From positions 17,436 to 81,435 of the forward strand of contig CAZDTI010000002.1 of NCBI GenBank assembly GCA_964508085.1: a DNA stretch of 64,000 bases, given 5' to 3'. Below are positions 36,698 to 46,170 of the stretch, piece by piece. This stretch comes from CALGLS01 sp964508085 (GTDB lineage: Bacteria > Bacteroidota > Bacteroidia > Chitinophagales > Saprospiraceae). The notes beneath the pieces were generated by a model, which saw only the letters and a list, made by a program, of their open reading frames with translations, searched no databases and was not told the origin of the DNA. The position numbers were made by a program, and so were the translations under genes. Numbering within the stretch: the first letter of the stretch is position 1; every line of letters starts with the position of its first letter.

Positions 36698-37062
36698 TTT
36701 TTTTGTGTTTCAAAAATAAATAATAAATGAGGCTTGGAGGATAAAGTGTTTTTTATGAATCTGTTGCGAACCCAACGCGATTTTAAACACATAGGCATAA
36801 AGGACACATGAGCCTTCTAGTGCAAAAGGGCATATAGTAAAAATGCGCTTAGCATTTTTTTACATAGTTCATAAAGAGAAACTGTGTGAACTATGTAAGA
36901 TTTACTGAACCTGTCCGTCCGCCTGGCGGAGTAAATTCTTATGTGCTCTTTTGCGAAAGTAGACTATGTGTTAAATTATACATTAAATAAGTTCGAATTA
37001 GGTGAATCTGGATTTAACAAAAAATCTTGCACTGAGTATGTCGGGTTGAATTAACAACTACT
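36698..37062. other. Intergenic region with nested palindrome
   Basis: 365 bases between the start of the GH3 fusion gene and the end of the ALDH gene. About half is the palindromic element at 36786-36972; the rest is AT-rich with no gene or clear promoter. Confidence 0.65.
36786..36972. repeat. Large nested palindromic element
   Basis: Successive arms pair around one centre: AACACATAG (36786) with CTATGTGTT (36964); GCAAAAGGGCATATA (36822) with TATGTGCTCTTTTGC (36940), imperfectly. Within these, TTACATAGTTCA (36860) pairs with TGAACTATGTAA (36887), and ATTTACT (36900) with AGTAAAT (36930) around the palindrome TCCGCCTGGCGGA (36918-36930). No open frame. Confidence 0.7.
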
Positions 37063-38511
37063 TCAATACTTAATACAAACATTCTTAGTCTCCGTAAAAA
37101 ACCGCAAAGCTTCCAAGCCACCTTCTCGCCCAACACCAGAGTTCTTAACGCCACCGAAAGGAGTCCGTAAATCACGCATCAACCAACAATTTATCCATAC
37201 GATTCCTGCTTGCAATTGTTCAGCTAATCGATTGGCTTTGCTGATGTCCTGCGTCCAAATGGTAGAAGACAAGCCGTAAACGGTTCCATTAGCGTATTCT
37301 AAAACCTCTTCCTCCGTATCGAATGGCGTAATAGTGACCACTGGTCCAAAGATTTCTTCTTGATTGGTTCTACAGTTAGGTGCTAAACCTTCAATAATGG
37401 TTGGCTGTAAGTAATAACCATCTTCTAAATCGCCTTTCAACTTAACTTGCTTTCCACCACATAAAATAGTCCCGCCTTCCACTTCCGCCAATGCAATATA
37501 ACTCATCACTTTTTCCATGTGCGCTTTGGAGACCATCGCTCCTTGGTCAGACAATTCTGAAAAAGGATCACCCACTTTTAAAAATTGCGTTCGTTTTACA
37601 AATTCCTTTTTGAATTTCTCATAAATTGGGCGTTCCACATAAATTCGGGAGCCACATAAACAAACCTGACCATTGTTGGTAAAAGAAGAACGCAAAGTTC
37701 CCACAATCATTTTATCAAAATCACAATCTGCGAATATAATGTTAGGATTTTTACCACCAAGCTCTAGCGAAAGTTTCTTAAACATAGGGCCCGCTGTTTG
37801 AATAATCTTTTTTCCGGTGTTGGTTCCTCCAGTGAAAGAGATGGCTTTTATCTTAGGATGCTCCACAATGGCTTGTCCAGCTTTTGGCCCATAACCATGA
37901 ATGATGTTGAGAACACCTTTCGGTAAACCCGCTTCCATGCAAGCTTTGGAAAGCAGATAAGCAGTCATCGGCGTCATCTCTGAGGGCTTTGCTACTACAC
38001 AGTTCCCAGCAGCGAGTGCAGGTGCTATCTTCCAGGTGAATAGATATAAAGGTAAATTCCAAGGCGAAATACAACCGACGATACCAATGGGTTGTCGTAA
38101 AGTGAAATTAATAGCACCGGACATCTTATGAGATTCCGAAGCAAAGTGTAAAATTGCTGTTGCGAAGAAACGGATGTTCTGATGCGCTCTTGGAATATCA
38201 ATGGTAGAAGAAGTCTTGATGGGCTTGCCGGAATCAATAGATTCTGCGGTAGCGAAGGCTTTTAGATTTTGTTCTATAATATCTGATAGACGGGTGAGTA
38301 TTCGAAAGCGAGTCTCGAGATTAGTTGTAGACCAGCCTGGAAAAGCTTGTTCTGCAGCTTCTACAGCTAATTGAACATCTTTTGCTTCGCTATCGGGAAT
38401 TTGGGAATATACTTGCCCGTTTGCAGGATTGTAGTTGTCGAAATAATTTCCTGAGGCTGGTGGGAGGAGTGCGCCGTCTATATAATTTTTGATGTATTTA
38501 TCTGTGGTCAT
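37063..38511 (-). CDS. Aldehyde dehydrogenase, muconic-semialdehyde type
   Basis: 482-residue NAD-dependent aldehyde dehydrogenase. Catalytic Glu250 (LELGGKNP) and Cys284 (NNGQVCLCGSR) are present. The C-terminal GIVWINCWLMRDLRTPFGGVKNSGVGREGG is the signature of the ALDH8 / 2-aminomuconate- and 2-hydroxymuconate-semialdehyde dehydrogenase group, which acts late in tryptophan (kynurenine) or catechol breakdown. No other gene of those pathways is adjacent, although a cyclase-family hydrolase lies at 44.7 kb. Confidence 0.9.
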   Translation of the reverse strand: MTTDKYIKNYIDGALLPPASGNYFDNYNPANGQVYSQIPDSEAKDVQLAVEAAEQAFPGWSTTNLETRFRILTRLSDIIEQNLKAFATAESIDSGKPIKTSSTIDIPRAHQNIRFFATAILHFASESHKMSGAINFTLRQPIGIVGCISPWNLPLYLFTWKIAPALAAGNCVVAKPSEMTPMTAYLLSKACMEAGLPKGVLNIIHGYGPKAGQAIVEHPKIKAISFTGGTNTGKKIIQTAGPMFKKLSLELGGKNPNIIFADCDFDKMIVGTLRSSFTNNGQVCLCGSRIYVERPIYEKFKKEFVKRTQFLKVGDPFSELSDQGAMVSKAHMEKVMSYIALAEVEGGTILCGGKQVKLKGDLEDGYYLQPTIIEGLAPNCRTNQEEIFGPVVTITPFDTEEEVLEYANGTVYGLSSTIWTQDISKANRLAEQLQAGIVWINCWLMRDLRTPFGGVKNSGVGREGGLEALRFFTETKNVCIKY

Positions 38512-38729
38512 CGTTGCTTTTTACAGATGGATTGTCTTTGAAGATGACAATATTCGAAAAAGCTTAAAATTAGGAATAATATTGATGAAAACTGTATTTA
38601 GTCGAAGACTAATAAGCGGTTGTCGTATTGGTCTTTTGAATCATCAACAAAGTTGGTTTTACCTCTATTGTAATGATTGAATCTGTTTTTATGTTAAATT
38701 CAAGTCTTCAATGTTATAAAAGCTAAAAT

Positions 38730-41045
38730 ATGAAAAGAACAAAAGGAAAACTATTGTTGATTCTACTACTTTTTTTCGTCACGACTTCTTTTGCTCAGTT
38801 AACAGAATACAACAAAAGGGAATTAAGACAAGAACTATTTGAGCTAGTAAACGAACTCCGCCTTGAAAAAGGAAGTCAGCCTTTAAGTTTCGACTCAGTG
38901 TTAAAAAAAGCCGCTCAGAATCAGAGTGATTATATGGCTCAAGAAGACGAATTAACCCATAGCCAAAAAAGATTTGATTGGTCTACTCCCAGGAAAAGAG
39001 TTTTAAAATTGAAGGGAAATGATTTTGCCATAGTTGGAGAGAACGTACTTTTTTCAAAAGAGCAAAACTTCCCTTTAAGTAAATCTGAGTTACAGGAACT
39101 AGCAAAAGAAATGTTTTTAGGGTGGAAAAATTCACCTGGTCACTATGCTAATATGATAGACCCGGAATATAGATTGGGTGATTTTGGCTTTAAAAAAAGC
39201 AGTAAAACGAACCGTATTTATGCTGCCCATGTTTTTGGCAAAAAAGGAATTCGCATCCTTGGACAAATTTCTAAAAATGCTTTTGGTTTAAAAAAGACGC
39301 CAGGGGCCTGTGGAGATGATTTTCGATGGTTTGAAAATATCATCGCGAATATGGGAAATGACTTTTCTCTAAATGGAAATAAGGTGATATTTTATTATCA
39401 TGATATAGATCAATTGAAGCAAATTCTTACAAATGATAATGATGGTATTGCTATAGATATTATTGATCGGGAACAATTGTTATGCGATGAACCAAACCAG
39501 TTGGATTTTTCACCTATTTATGATGGCGTATTATTAGAGCCAGTTTACAAAAAAGAATTATTCGAAGGAAATAAGGCGGAAAGCGATTATCGACTTATTT
39601 CTAAAGTTGGTGAATTGCCGGAAAATTTACGCGGGAAAAAGCTCTCTCTTTCTGTTGTTTTACTAAAAGAAGGTGGCGTCTGTAGATACCTTTGTCCGGG
39701 AAAGATTCCAAGAAGAGACTATTCATTACGTCCTTTTAAACCAACTCTTTTTAATCCTTTGGATGTATCACTTAAATTTAGTGGAATTATTCGATCTCAA
39801 GATTTAAGCTATAATTTTAATAGCAATGTAAATACCCCGTTGGAATATCCAAGAATAAAAAATATCAAACATAAAGTTCATTCTGTAACTATTCAATCTT
39901 ATAGTTCTGTAGAAGGAGATTCATTACTGAATGCGAGTTTACATAATGCAAGAGCACATAGGATTAAAGAGCATATTCTTTCTAAGATAAAAGTTTCGAA
40001 TTCCGCAATTGAAATCGATGCTAAAGAGAACTGGGAGAAAATGGACTTTCAACTGAAATATTATTTTGCAGACCACCTTGCTGAACTGTCTAAAGATTCA
40101 CTAAAGACCTTGCTGGATTACAGACATGTTGATAATAGCCTGCCTTGGGATTCATTGCTCTTCGAACAAAGGGCTTCAACTGCTACCATTAATTATTGGG
40201 GAACGATAAAAGATACCATGGCGATTGATAAATTATTAGCTTTAAATATAAGATCTGGTATCGCAAATCAAGACTATTCGCTTGTTAATAAAGCAATGTT
40301 TAAATTAGCTCAAAATGAAGAAAAAGACAGGAGTATTTTATTAGAACAGTCTGTGTTTGATGAGTTATTAAAGCGTGAAGAACTAGTACAAAATGCAGCA
40401 GCACTTTTTACTGATCTATATGTTGAGAACTTACATCAAACTACACTCTTCTTAAATGCTTGGATACAAAAGAGTGAGGAGTTGTCTGAAGCAACTAAAA
40501 CAAACTTACTCCATTTGTACACACTTGTTGGCGTTAAATTATTAAACACGTGGGATTTACCTTCTGAACGACTATCGAATGTAATACATCCCAAAAGATT
40601 AGTTTTAATGTTGAATGATAATACAGAAACAGAACTAGCACTAAACACTCAACTCGTCTTCTTGAAGTACTATGGACAAATAAACGATGATCAGGGAATT
40701 GGAAAATCCTTCAACTATATAGAAGGCTATTTTAGAAATAAAAAATTGAAAATTAATGACTTAACAGATGTAGTTTTATTTTTCAATAATTGGAGTCGGT
40801 ATGACCTAACAATAAAGTTTCTACTAGAAAGAAGTGAAGATCATGATTTTACAGAAGAGGCTGTATTTATCTTATTACAAACTTCAATATTCTATGATTT
40901 AGATCGTTATGAAGATGTCATTGAAGATCTTCATAAAAAAGCAATTAGCCTAAATAAAGAACGTTGGTGTAATTGGTTGAATAAAGATTTCCAACTTCTT
41001 AGAGATCATAAACTAAAACGTTCTTATTGCGAATTTTGCAATTAA
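38730..41045 (+). CDS. Exported CAP-domain protein, large
   Basis: 771 residues with a signal peptide (LLLILLLFFVTTSFAQ). Residues about 25-175 are a CAP/SCP domain (LFELVNELRLEKGSQPLSFDSVLKKAAQ...GENVLFS...WKNSPGHYANMIDPEYRLGDFGF) with the usual His/Glu positions. Residues about 385-420 (SVTIQSYSSVEGDSLLNASLHNARAHRI) resemble the OmpA-like fold's periplasmic motif. The remaining about 350 residues are helical and unrecognised. A cell-envelope role is likely. Confidence 0.8.
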   Translation: MKRTKGKLLLILLLFFVTTSFAQLTEYNKRELRQELFELVNELRLEKGSQPLSFDSVLKKAAQNQSDYMAQEDELTHSQKRFDWSTPRKRVLKLKGNDFAIVGENVLFSKEQNFPLSKSELQELAKEMFLGWKNSPGHYANMIDPEYRLGDFGFKKSSKTNRIYAAHVFGKKGIRILGQISKNAFGLKKTPGACGDDFRWFENIIANMGNDFSLNGNKVIFYYHDIDQLKQILTNDNDGIAIDIIDREQLLCDEPNQLDFSPIYDGVLLEPVYKKELFEGNKAESDYRLISKVGELPENLRGKKLSLSVVLLKEGGVCRYLCPGKIPRRDYSLRPFKPTLFNPLDVSLKFSGIIRSQDLSYNFNSNVNTPLEYPRIKNIKHKVHSVTIQSYSSVEGDSLLNASLHNARAHRIKEHILSKIKVSNSAIEIDAKENWEKMDFQLKYYFADHLAELSKDSLKTLLDYRHVDNSLPWDSLLFEQRASTATINYWGTIKDTMAIDKLLALNIRSGIANQDYSLVNKAMFKLAQNEEKDRSILLEQSVFDELLKREELVQNAAALFTDLYVENLHQTTLFLNAWIQKSEELSEATKTNLLHLYTLVGVKLLNTWDLPSERLSNVIHPKRLVLMLNDNTETELALNTQLVFLKYYGQINDDQGIGKSFNYIEGYFRNKKLKINDLTDVVLFFNNWSRYDLTIKFLLERSEDHDFTEEAVFILLQTSIFYDLDRYEDVIEDLHKKAISLNKERWCNWLNKDFQLLRDHKLKRSYCEFCN

Positions 41046-41052
41046 AATAAAC

Positions 41053-42069
41053 TTAAAAACTCCCATCCGAAAATCGATAACAAACTGCTAACACTGTTTG
41101 TCCCACTGCATGCAACGTCTCTTTATCTATCCCGTTCATATTATCCTGCTGTGTATGCCAATGCGCAACAAAAGTAGTATCCGTTGGTTTATTGATGATA
41201 TCGATCATACGCACGTCACTCAATTCATTTACAAAACGATGATCGTCCGTGATAGGATAAGTTAAGTCATTTAGAAAGAATTTTTCATACCCCATATTTT
41301 GACCAAGTTTCCAAACCTTATCCATAATGGTAGGAGCAAAGTGCATAGAGACTCCTTCCTTTCTAAATTTAGCATCTTTACCCCCCACCATATCCAATAA
41401 AATTCCAAACTGAGCGGTATAGTTTGGTACGTGATGATTTTTCGCCCAATGCTGCGCGCCTTTACACCAACTCATAGGATCATTTACACCTTCTCTACTA
41501 TCACCATGGTCCTCTGCATCAAAGAAAATAATATCAATTCCCAAATCAATAGGATTTTCTTTAACTAACCTTGCTAATTCTAACAAAACACCTACGCCAC
41601 TCCCCGCGTCATCAGCTCCCAGAATGGGTTTGTCGTGATTCTTAGGATCGGCATCTTCATCTGCGATATGTCTAGTGTCCCAATGTCCAGCGAGTACTAT
41701 GCGTTTTGGGTTTTCTGGATTGATTTGACCAATGATATTGGTGGCTTTTAAAACGGTACCGGTGTAAGCCGTTGCTTCAAAATCTTGTAAGATGACCTTT
41801 GCACCAAAGCTTTCTAACTTGGCAGCCAGCCATTCCTTGCATTGCGCATGCGATTTCATATTGGGAACTCGGGGCCCGAAAGAAACTTGTTTTTCTATGT
41901 AGGTATAAGCGGAGTCCCTATTGAAAGCAGGAACTTTCACACGTTTTTTTTGAGTGTCGGATTTGTCACCTTTTTTAATGGGAGGTTTAGGGTCTGTTTT
42001 GCAGGCCGAGACAAGGAAGAGGAATGCTAAGGAGATGGAAAAGACGAATTTGTATGTTTTGAATGACAT
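41053..42069 (-). CDS. M28-family zinc aminopeptidase / glutaminyl cyclase-like lipoprotein
   Basis: About 338 residues from MSFKTYKFVFSISLAFLF, with lipobox LFLVSAC; the upstream ATG at 42096 would bury the signal. The M28 metal site is intact: GHWDTRHIAD (first ligand His), GADDAGSGVGVLLELA (bridging Asp), FFDAEDHGD, and a final WHT. The short single-domain form and the WHTQQDNMNGID end are close to bacterial glutaminyl cyclases, so activity could be cyclisation of N-terminal Gln rather than peptide cleavage. Confidence 0.85.
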   Translation of the reverse strand: MSFKTYKFVFSISLAFLFLVSACKTDPKPPIKKGDKSDTQKKRVKVPAFNRDSAYTYIEKQVSFGPRVPNMKSHAQCKEWLAAKLESFGAKVILQDFEATAYTGTVLKATNIIGQINPENPKRIVLAGHWDTRHIADEDADPKNHDKPILGADDAGSGVGVLLELARLVKENPIDLGIDIIFFDAEDHGDSREGVNDPMSWCKGAQHWAKNHHVPNYTAQFGILLDMVGGKDAKFRKEGVSMHFAPTIMDKVWKLGQNMGYEKFFLNDLTYPITDDHRFVNELSDVRMIDIINKPTDTTFVAHWHTQQDNMNGIDKETLHAVGQTVLAVCYRFSDGSF

Positions 42070-42158
42070 GGATTCTTTTTTAGGAGTAGAGCGCATTTGG
42101 AAGTAGTACGAGATTTTTAAGGGTATTTACTGAGGTTTGGGGTTCCTTCAGGAAATCC

Positions 42159-42183
42159 CCGGACGGCTCTAAGCCGCCCGAGG
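42159..42183. other. GC-rich hairpin between M28 and cysS genes
   Basis: CCGGACGGCT, loop CTA, AGCCGCCCGAGG: GC-rich stem in an AT-rich genome, flanked by CTTCAGGA and GGAAGCC. It has no T run. Confidence 0.45.
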
Positions 42184-42257
42184 AAGCCTGTAATATTTGT
42201 GATCTATAATACAAGTTCGTTCGCTCACGTATCAAGGGAATTGAAATTGAAGTTGCA

Positions 42258-43745
42258 TTATTCTACTCCCCAACTCGTCCCATCTTTTCCATCTTTGACA
42301 ACGATCTTTAATTCCTTGAGTGTATCGCGAATTTTGTCAGAAGTACCCCAATCTTTATTGGTACGCGCAGATTGACGGATGTCTAAAATCAAGTTCATTA
42401 ATCCCTCAGTAGTACCATTGTTACCACCACCGTCAGTTTCATCAGTTAAGCCCATAATGGTATAGATGAAATCGTGGAAAGTAGATTGCATCCGCCCGAA
42501 AGTAGCCACCGTTAAATCATTCATTGACAAATGGCCTTCTTTAAGACCATTTATCTTCGTAACCATTTCGAAGAGGCGAGCCAGCGCCATTGGCGTATTG
42601 AAGTCGTCGTTCATTTGTTCATGAGCGGCGTCGATTAGTTTGTTGATTTCCTGACCGAGTGCTCCATCTGTTCCGCCCCCAGGGTGTGTCAAGCCTTTCA
42701 AAACCTTGTTGCCTTCCATCAAACGGCGATAGCCTTTTTCTGCTGCAAGCAAAGCCTCATCGGTAATGTCCAAAGTACTTCGATAGTGGGATTGAAGCAT
42801 GAAAAAACGAAGCATCATTGGTGTGTATGCCTTGCTGATGTGATCGCTTTCGCCAGTAAATAATTGTTCTGGAGTAATGGTATTACCATCACTCTTTGAC
42901 ATTTTTTTACCATTCATTAATAGCATATTGGTGTGCAACCAATAGTTGGCGGGTTGGCAACCACAAGCACCATGGTTTTGAGCGACTTCATTTTCGTGAT
43001 GTGGGAATTTCAAATCATTACCACCTCCGTGAATGTCAAAAGTCTTACCCAAGTATTTTGTACTCATTGCAGAGCATTCCAAGTGCCAGCCAGGGAAACC
43101 TTCGCCCCAAGGAGAATTCCATCTCATGATGTGCTCTGGCGAAGCTTTCATCCAAATGGCGAAATCAGCTGGGTGGTTTTTCTCCCCTTGGTTTTTTAAT
43201 TCTCTTGTTTCCTGCATCAATTCATCTATGACACGGCCAGATAGTTTGCCATAAACGCCAGTGTCATTCGCAAACTTGGTGGTATCGAAGTAAACAGAAC
43301 CATTCTTTTCATAAGCAAAACCATTCTTCAAAATTTCCTGAACCATTTCGATCTGTTCCAAAATATGGCCAGAAGCTCGAGGCTCGATACTTGGCGGATG
43401 ATTGTTGAAAATCCGCATCATATCGTGAAAACCAAGCGTGTACTTTTGAACAATCTCCATTGGCTCCACCTGTTCCAAACGAGCGCCTTTCAAAATTCTA
43501 TCTTCTCCATCATCTAATAGGTGACCTACATCTGTGATGTTTCGAACATAGCGAACTTTATAACCGAGGTATAAAAGATGTCTGTAAATGATATCGAAAC
43601 TGGTGAAGGTTCGGCAATTGCCAAGATGTACGTCATTATATACGGTAGGTCCACAAACATACATACCGACGTATCCGTCGCTGATGGGTTTGAAAACTTC
43701 TTTTTGTCTTTTTAAACTATTGTGTACTGTAAGTTGTGCGTTCAT
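42258..43745 (-). CDS. cysS: Cysteinyl-tRNA synthetase
   Basis: 495-residue class I synthetase that charges tRNA-Cys. The HIGH-type motif is VHLGN (residues 39-43, in CGPTVYNDVHLGNCRTF), KMSKS is intact (GKKMSKSDGN), and the zinc-site residues Cys31 and HGGGNDLKFPHHENE are present. Transcribed from a promoter about 55 bases upstream (43799-43806). No attenuator-like leader was found, in contrast to ileS. Confidence 0.97.
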   Translation of the reverse strand: MNAQLTVHNSLKRQKEVFKPISDGYVGMYVCGPTVYNDVHLGNCRTFTSFDIIYRHLLYLGYKVRYVRNITDVGHLLDDGEDRILKGARLEQVEPMEIVQKYTLGFHDMMRIFNNHPPSIEPRASGHILEQIEMVQEILKNGFAYEKNGSVYFDTTKFANDTGVYGKLSGRVIDELMQETRELKNQGEKNHPADFAIWMKASPEHIMRWNSPWGEGFPGWHLECSAMSTKYLGKTFDIHGGGNDLKFPHHENEVAQNHGACGCQPANYWLHTNMLLMNGKKMSKSDGNTITPEQLFTGESDHISKAYTPMMLRFFMLQSHYRSTLDITDEALLAAEKGYRRLMEGNKVLKGLTHPGGGTDGALGQEINKLIDAAHEQMNDDFNTPMALARLFEMVTKINGLKEGHLSMNDLTVATFGRMQSTFHDFIYTIMGLTDETDGGGNNGTTEGLMNLILDIRQSARTNKDWGTSDKIRDTLKELKIVVKDGKDGTSWGVE

Positions 43746-43798
43746 GCGGCAAAATTAAAGGATTTAGTAACAAAATGCCATAAAGCGTTAGCGGGCGG

Positions 43799-43806
43799 CA
43801 AAGGTA
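43799..43806 (-). promoter_or_regulatory. -7 box of cysS
   Basis: TACCTTTG on the minus strand, a full TAnnTTTG match, about 54 bases before the cysS start. A second match, TAATTTTG at 43750-43757, sits 4 bases before the start and would give a leaderless message. No matching -33 element is clear for either. Confidence 0.4.
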
Positions 43807-43932
43807 CTAAAAAATGAAAAGTGCTGTGGAAGAATAAAGTACGGAAAGGACAGGGGAATGTTTGGAACGTTGATGAGGGAATGTTGGATCAGGCTTAAAA
43901 GAACAAGAACCTTTATCTTTCTAAACAAGGGC

Positions 43933-44523
43933 CTATATTTTAGTAGGGCTAATATCAGGAAAATGTGTTTCTACCCACTTAATAGGTGCTTGATTCTTAC
44001 CATTCGTCCTGGTATCACAAAGAAAGAAATGATAATAAGCCTGTAAATCGGGCCCAATTTTATCGATTAACTTTGTCAATCGCTCTTTTCCATCAGAAGG
44101 ATTTCGATAAATTTCAGATAAACGCCAAGAGTAGTAAGCCTCATCATGCCATTGTATGATATTGAGAAGAGAGCGATCGAGGCTATGATTTTCCATAAAA
44201 CGGCGAGCAATTACCGCATGATGCATATTCCAATCTCTTGGATGACGACCACCGCCTTCTTGATATTTGAAAGTATCATGAACCATCGCTATAATACGTA
44301 GGCGTTCTCTGTCTTGTTGAGAAGCTAGCGACAACTTATCTATGTTATCCAGTACGTCTTTTACATGATAAAGAATCTTGCCTTCCGGGTGTCCAAAACG
44401 TGGAGTTCCCCAATGCAAGCCATCCCTAAATTCAGGAATCGTCAAGAGTTTACGCTCAAGAGCAGTTTCTGGTTTTAGTAACGCTGCGGTAGTGATCTCT
44501 TGCAAGTGCAGGGCTCTATTCAT
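43933..44523 (-). CDS. HD-domain hydrolase
   Basis: 196 residues. The metal-binding HD pattern is visible as GHPEGKILYHV, MVHDTFKYQEG (the HD pair), NMHHAV and QWHDEAYY. HD proteins without a second domain are usually nucleotide or phosphomonoester hydrolases; the substrate is not known. Confidence 0.85.
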   Translation of the reverse strand: MNRALHLQEITTAALLKPETALERKLLTIPEFRDGLHWGTPRFGHPEGKILYHVKDVLDNIDKLSLASQQDRERLRIIAMVHDTFKYQEGGGRHPRDWNMHHAVIARRFMENHSLDRSLLNIIQWHDEAYYSWRLSEIYRNPSDGKERLTKLIDKIGPDLQAYYHFFLCDTRTNGKNQAPIKWVETHFPDISPTKI

Positions 44524-44675
44524 TTTTTAAGTGGGTTGGTCAAACAGTATAACGGTAGTCTGGTAATTCAAATATATTTAAAAAAAAGACAAAAACAATT
44601 CCAAAGGATAAAGAAAATCAATTTGCTATTTATAAATTCACCATAAAAAGAGAGGTAAGCTTAAAAACGATACAC

Positions 44676-45440
44676 ATGAAAATTTCTTTACAGGTAAAAA
44701 ATAGTGAATATCTGGTAGACCTCGCGAAGCCTATTGATATTTCAATACCATTAGAAGCCGGAGAAAATACAGTCAATTGCTTCTATGCCCCCTTAATGAA
44801 AATCGAACCAGTTGTTGCAGGTGACTTCATTGGTTCGATAGACAAAGGAAGTCCTGTGAACTTTAAGAATGTACGCCTCAATCCTCATGGCAATGGAACG
44901 CATACGGAATGTGTAGGTCATATTGCCAAAGAAACTTTCACTATAAACAAATGCCTGAAGAACTTTCATTTTTTAGCAAAATTGGTTTCTGTTCATCCTG
45001 AGAAACAAGAAAATGGAGACCTAGTTATCACTAAAAAACAAATAGAAAAATGTTTTTCCAATAATCAGTCAGAAGCCATTATCATCAGGACTTTACCTAA
45101 TGAGAAGTCGAAAAAGAAACGAAATTACTCTGGCAGCAACCCGCCTTACATACATCACGAAGCAATATCCTATTTGGTTGGTTGTGGCGTCCAACATTTA
45201 TTAATTGATTTACCTTCTGTAGATCGAGAAGAAGATGGAGGAAAGATTCTAGCACATCGTGCTTTTTGGCAATATCCCGACACGATTGCAAAAGGAAGGA
45301 TTAATTGTACGATCACAGAGTTAATTTTTGTGGAGAACGCTATAAAAGACGGATATTTTTTGTTAAATTTATCTATTGCCAGTTTTGAATTGGATGCTAC
45401 TCCAAGTAAACCCATCATCTATAATTTATTGAAATTGTAA
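44676..45440 (+). CDS. Cyclase-family metal hydrolase (kynurenine formamidase-like)
   Basis: 254 residues. The family motif HGxHxDxPxH appears as HGNGTHTECVGHI near residue 72, with acidic Glu replacing the usual Asp. These enzymes include kynurenine formamidase (KynB) and isatin hydrolase. The C-terminal part (VGCGVQHLLIDLPSVDREEDGGKILAHRAFW) carries the conserved late Asp/His. With a muconic-semialdehyde-type ALDH 6 kb away, a link to tryptophan breakdown is possible but unproven. Confidence 0.8.
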   Translation: MKISLQVKNSEYLVDLAKPIDISIPLEAGENTVNCFYAPLMKIEPVVAGDFIGSIDKGSPVNFKNVRLNPHGNGTHTECVGHIAKETFTINKCLKNFHFLAKLVSVHPEKQENGDLVITKKQIEKCFSNNQSEAIIIRTLPNEKSKKKRNYSGSNPPYIHHEAISYLVGCGVQHLLIDLPSVDREEDGGKILAHRAFWQYPDTIAKGRINCTITELIFVENAIKDGYFLLNLSIASFELDATPSKPIIYNLLKL

Positions 45441-45454
45441 AACGGATTATAGCC

Positions 45455-46126
45455 ATGAAACTTCCCCATGAGGCACGTCGCTCCAGTGTCTATCTAAATT
45501 TTAAAGAAATCGACGCCCAAGAGTTTCGAACTATCGTTCATTTCTATGAAGAGTATGAAGAGGATATTCAGTTATTGACTGTAGAAGAATATTTTGAAAT
45601 GTCGGCGGCTTATATTGCTGCGCTATTTGAAGTTCGAGCTTATACGAGCTATTTGGCTTCTTGTGATGATGTAATAGAATCGGTGATCTATTTTAACATA
45701 GAGCAATTCGAGGGTGAAAATATTTATCATAAATTATTGTTCCGAAAAGCAGCTGCGCTTTACCATTTAATGGAATATCAACAGAGTGAGAAAATTCTTC
45801 GGGAATTGATTCGAATGCATCCTGAAGATAAAGAAGTTATCTCCTTTTTGAAAAGATGTTTACGCGCACAACCTCCAAAAGGGGTACGGAAAGCAAGAAT
45901 TGTAAGTGTTTTGTTTTTTGTGATAACAGCTTGCATTATAGCCACTGAAATATTTATCATAAGTAAATTTTTTCCTGAATACAGTAGGGAAACAGAATAT
46001 TTACGAAATAGTATCTTCGTAGTTGGATGGACTATTTTGGCGAGTAGTGGATTGTACCTCCGTTTTTTAGCTCATAGAAAAACGAATCTAGCAATAGTCC
46101 CCAATAGAAAAAGGCCATCAACTTAG
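45455..46126 (+). CDS. Hypothetical protein, TPR-like with two C-terminal membrane spans
   Basis: 223 residues, 14 bases after the cyclase gene and probably co-transcribed. A single TPR-like helix pair (KLLFRKAAALYHLMEYQQSEKILRELIRMHPED) precedes two hydrophobic helices (SVLFFVITACIIATEIFII and IFVVGWTILASSGLYLRF). Unknown role. The terminator overlaps its last codons. Confidence 0.75.
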   Translation: MKLPHEARRSSVYLNFKEIDAQEFRTIVHFYEEYEEDIQLLTVEEYFEMSAAYIAALFEVRAYTSYLASCDDVIESVIYFNIEQFEGENIYHKLLFRKAAALYHLMEYQQSEKILRELIRMHPEDKEVISFLKRCLRAQPPKGVRKARIVSVLFFVITACIIATEIFIISKFFPEYSRETEYLRNSIFVVGWTILASSGLYLRFLAHRKTNLAIVPNRKRPST

Positions 46127-46149
46127 CAAAAGTAATTGATAGCCTTTTT
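46108..46149 (+). terminator. Terminator overlapping a stop codon
   Basis: AAAAAGGC-c-ATCAA / TTGAT-a-GCCTTTTT; the 5' arm includes the final codons of the preceding gene (stop at 46124-46126). Confidence 0.8.
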
Positions 46150-46170
46150 GAGAGAAATTGTCAGTAAGCG

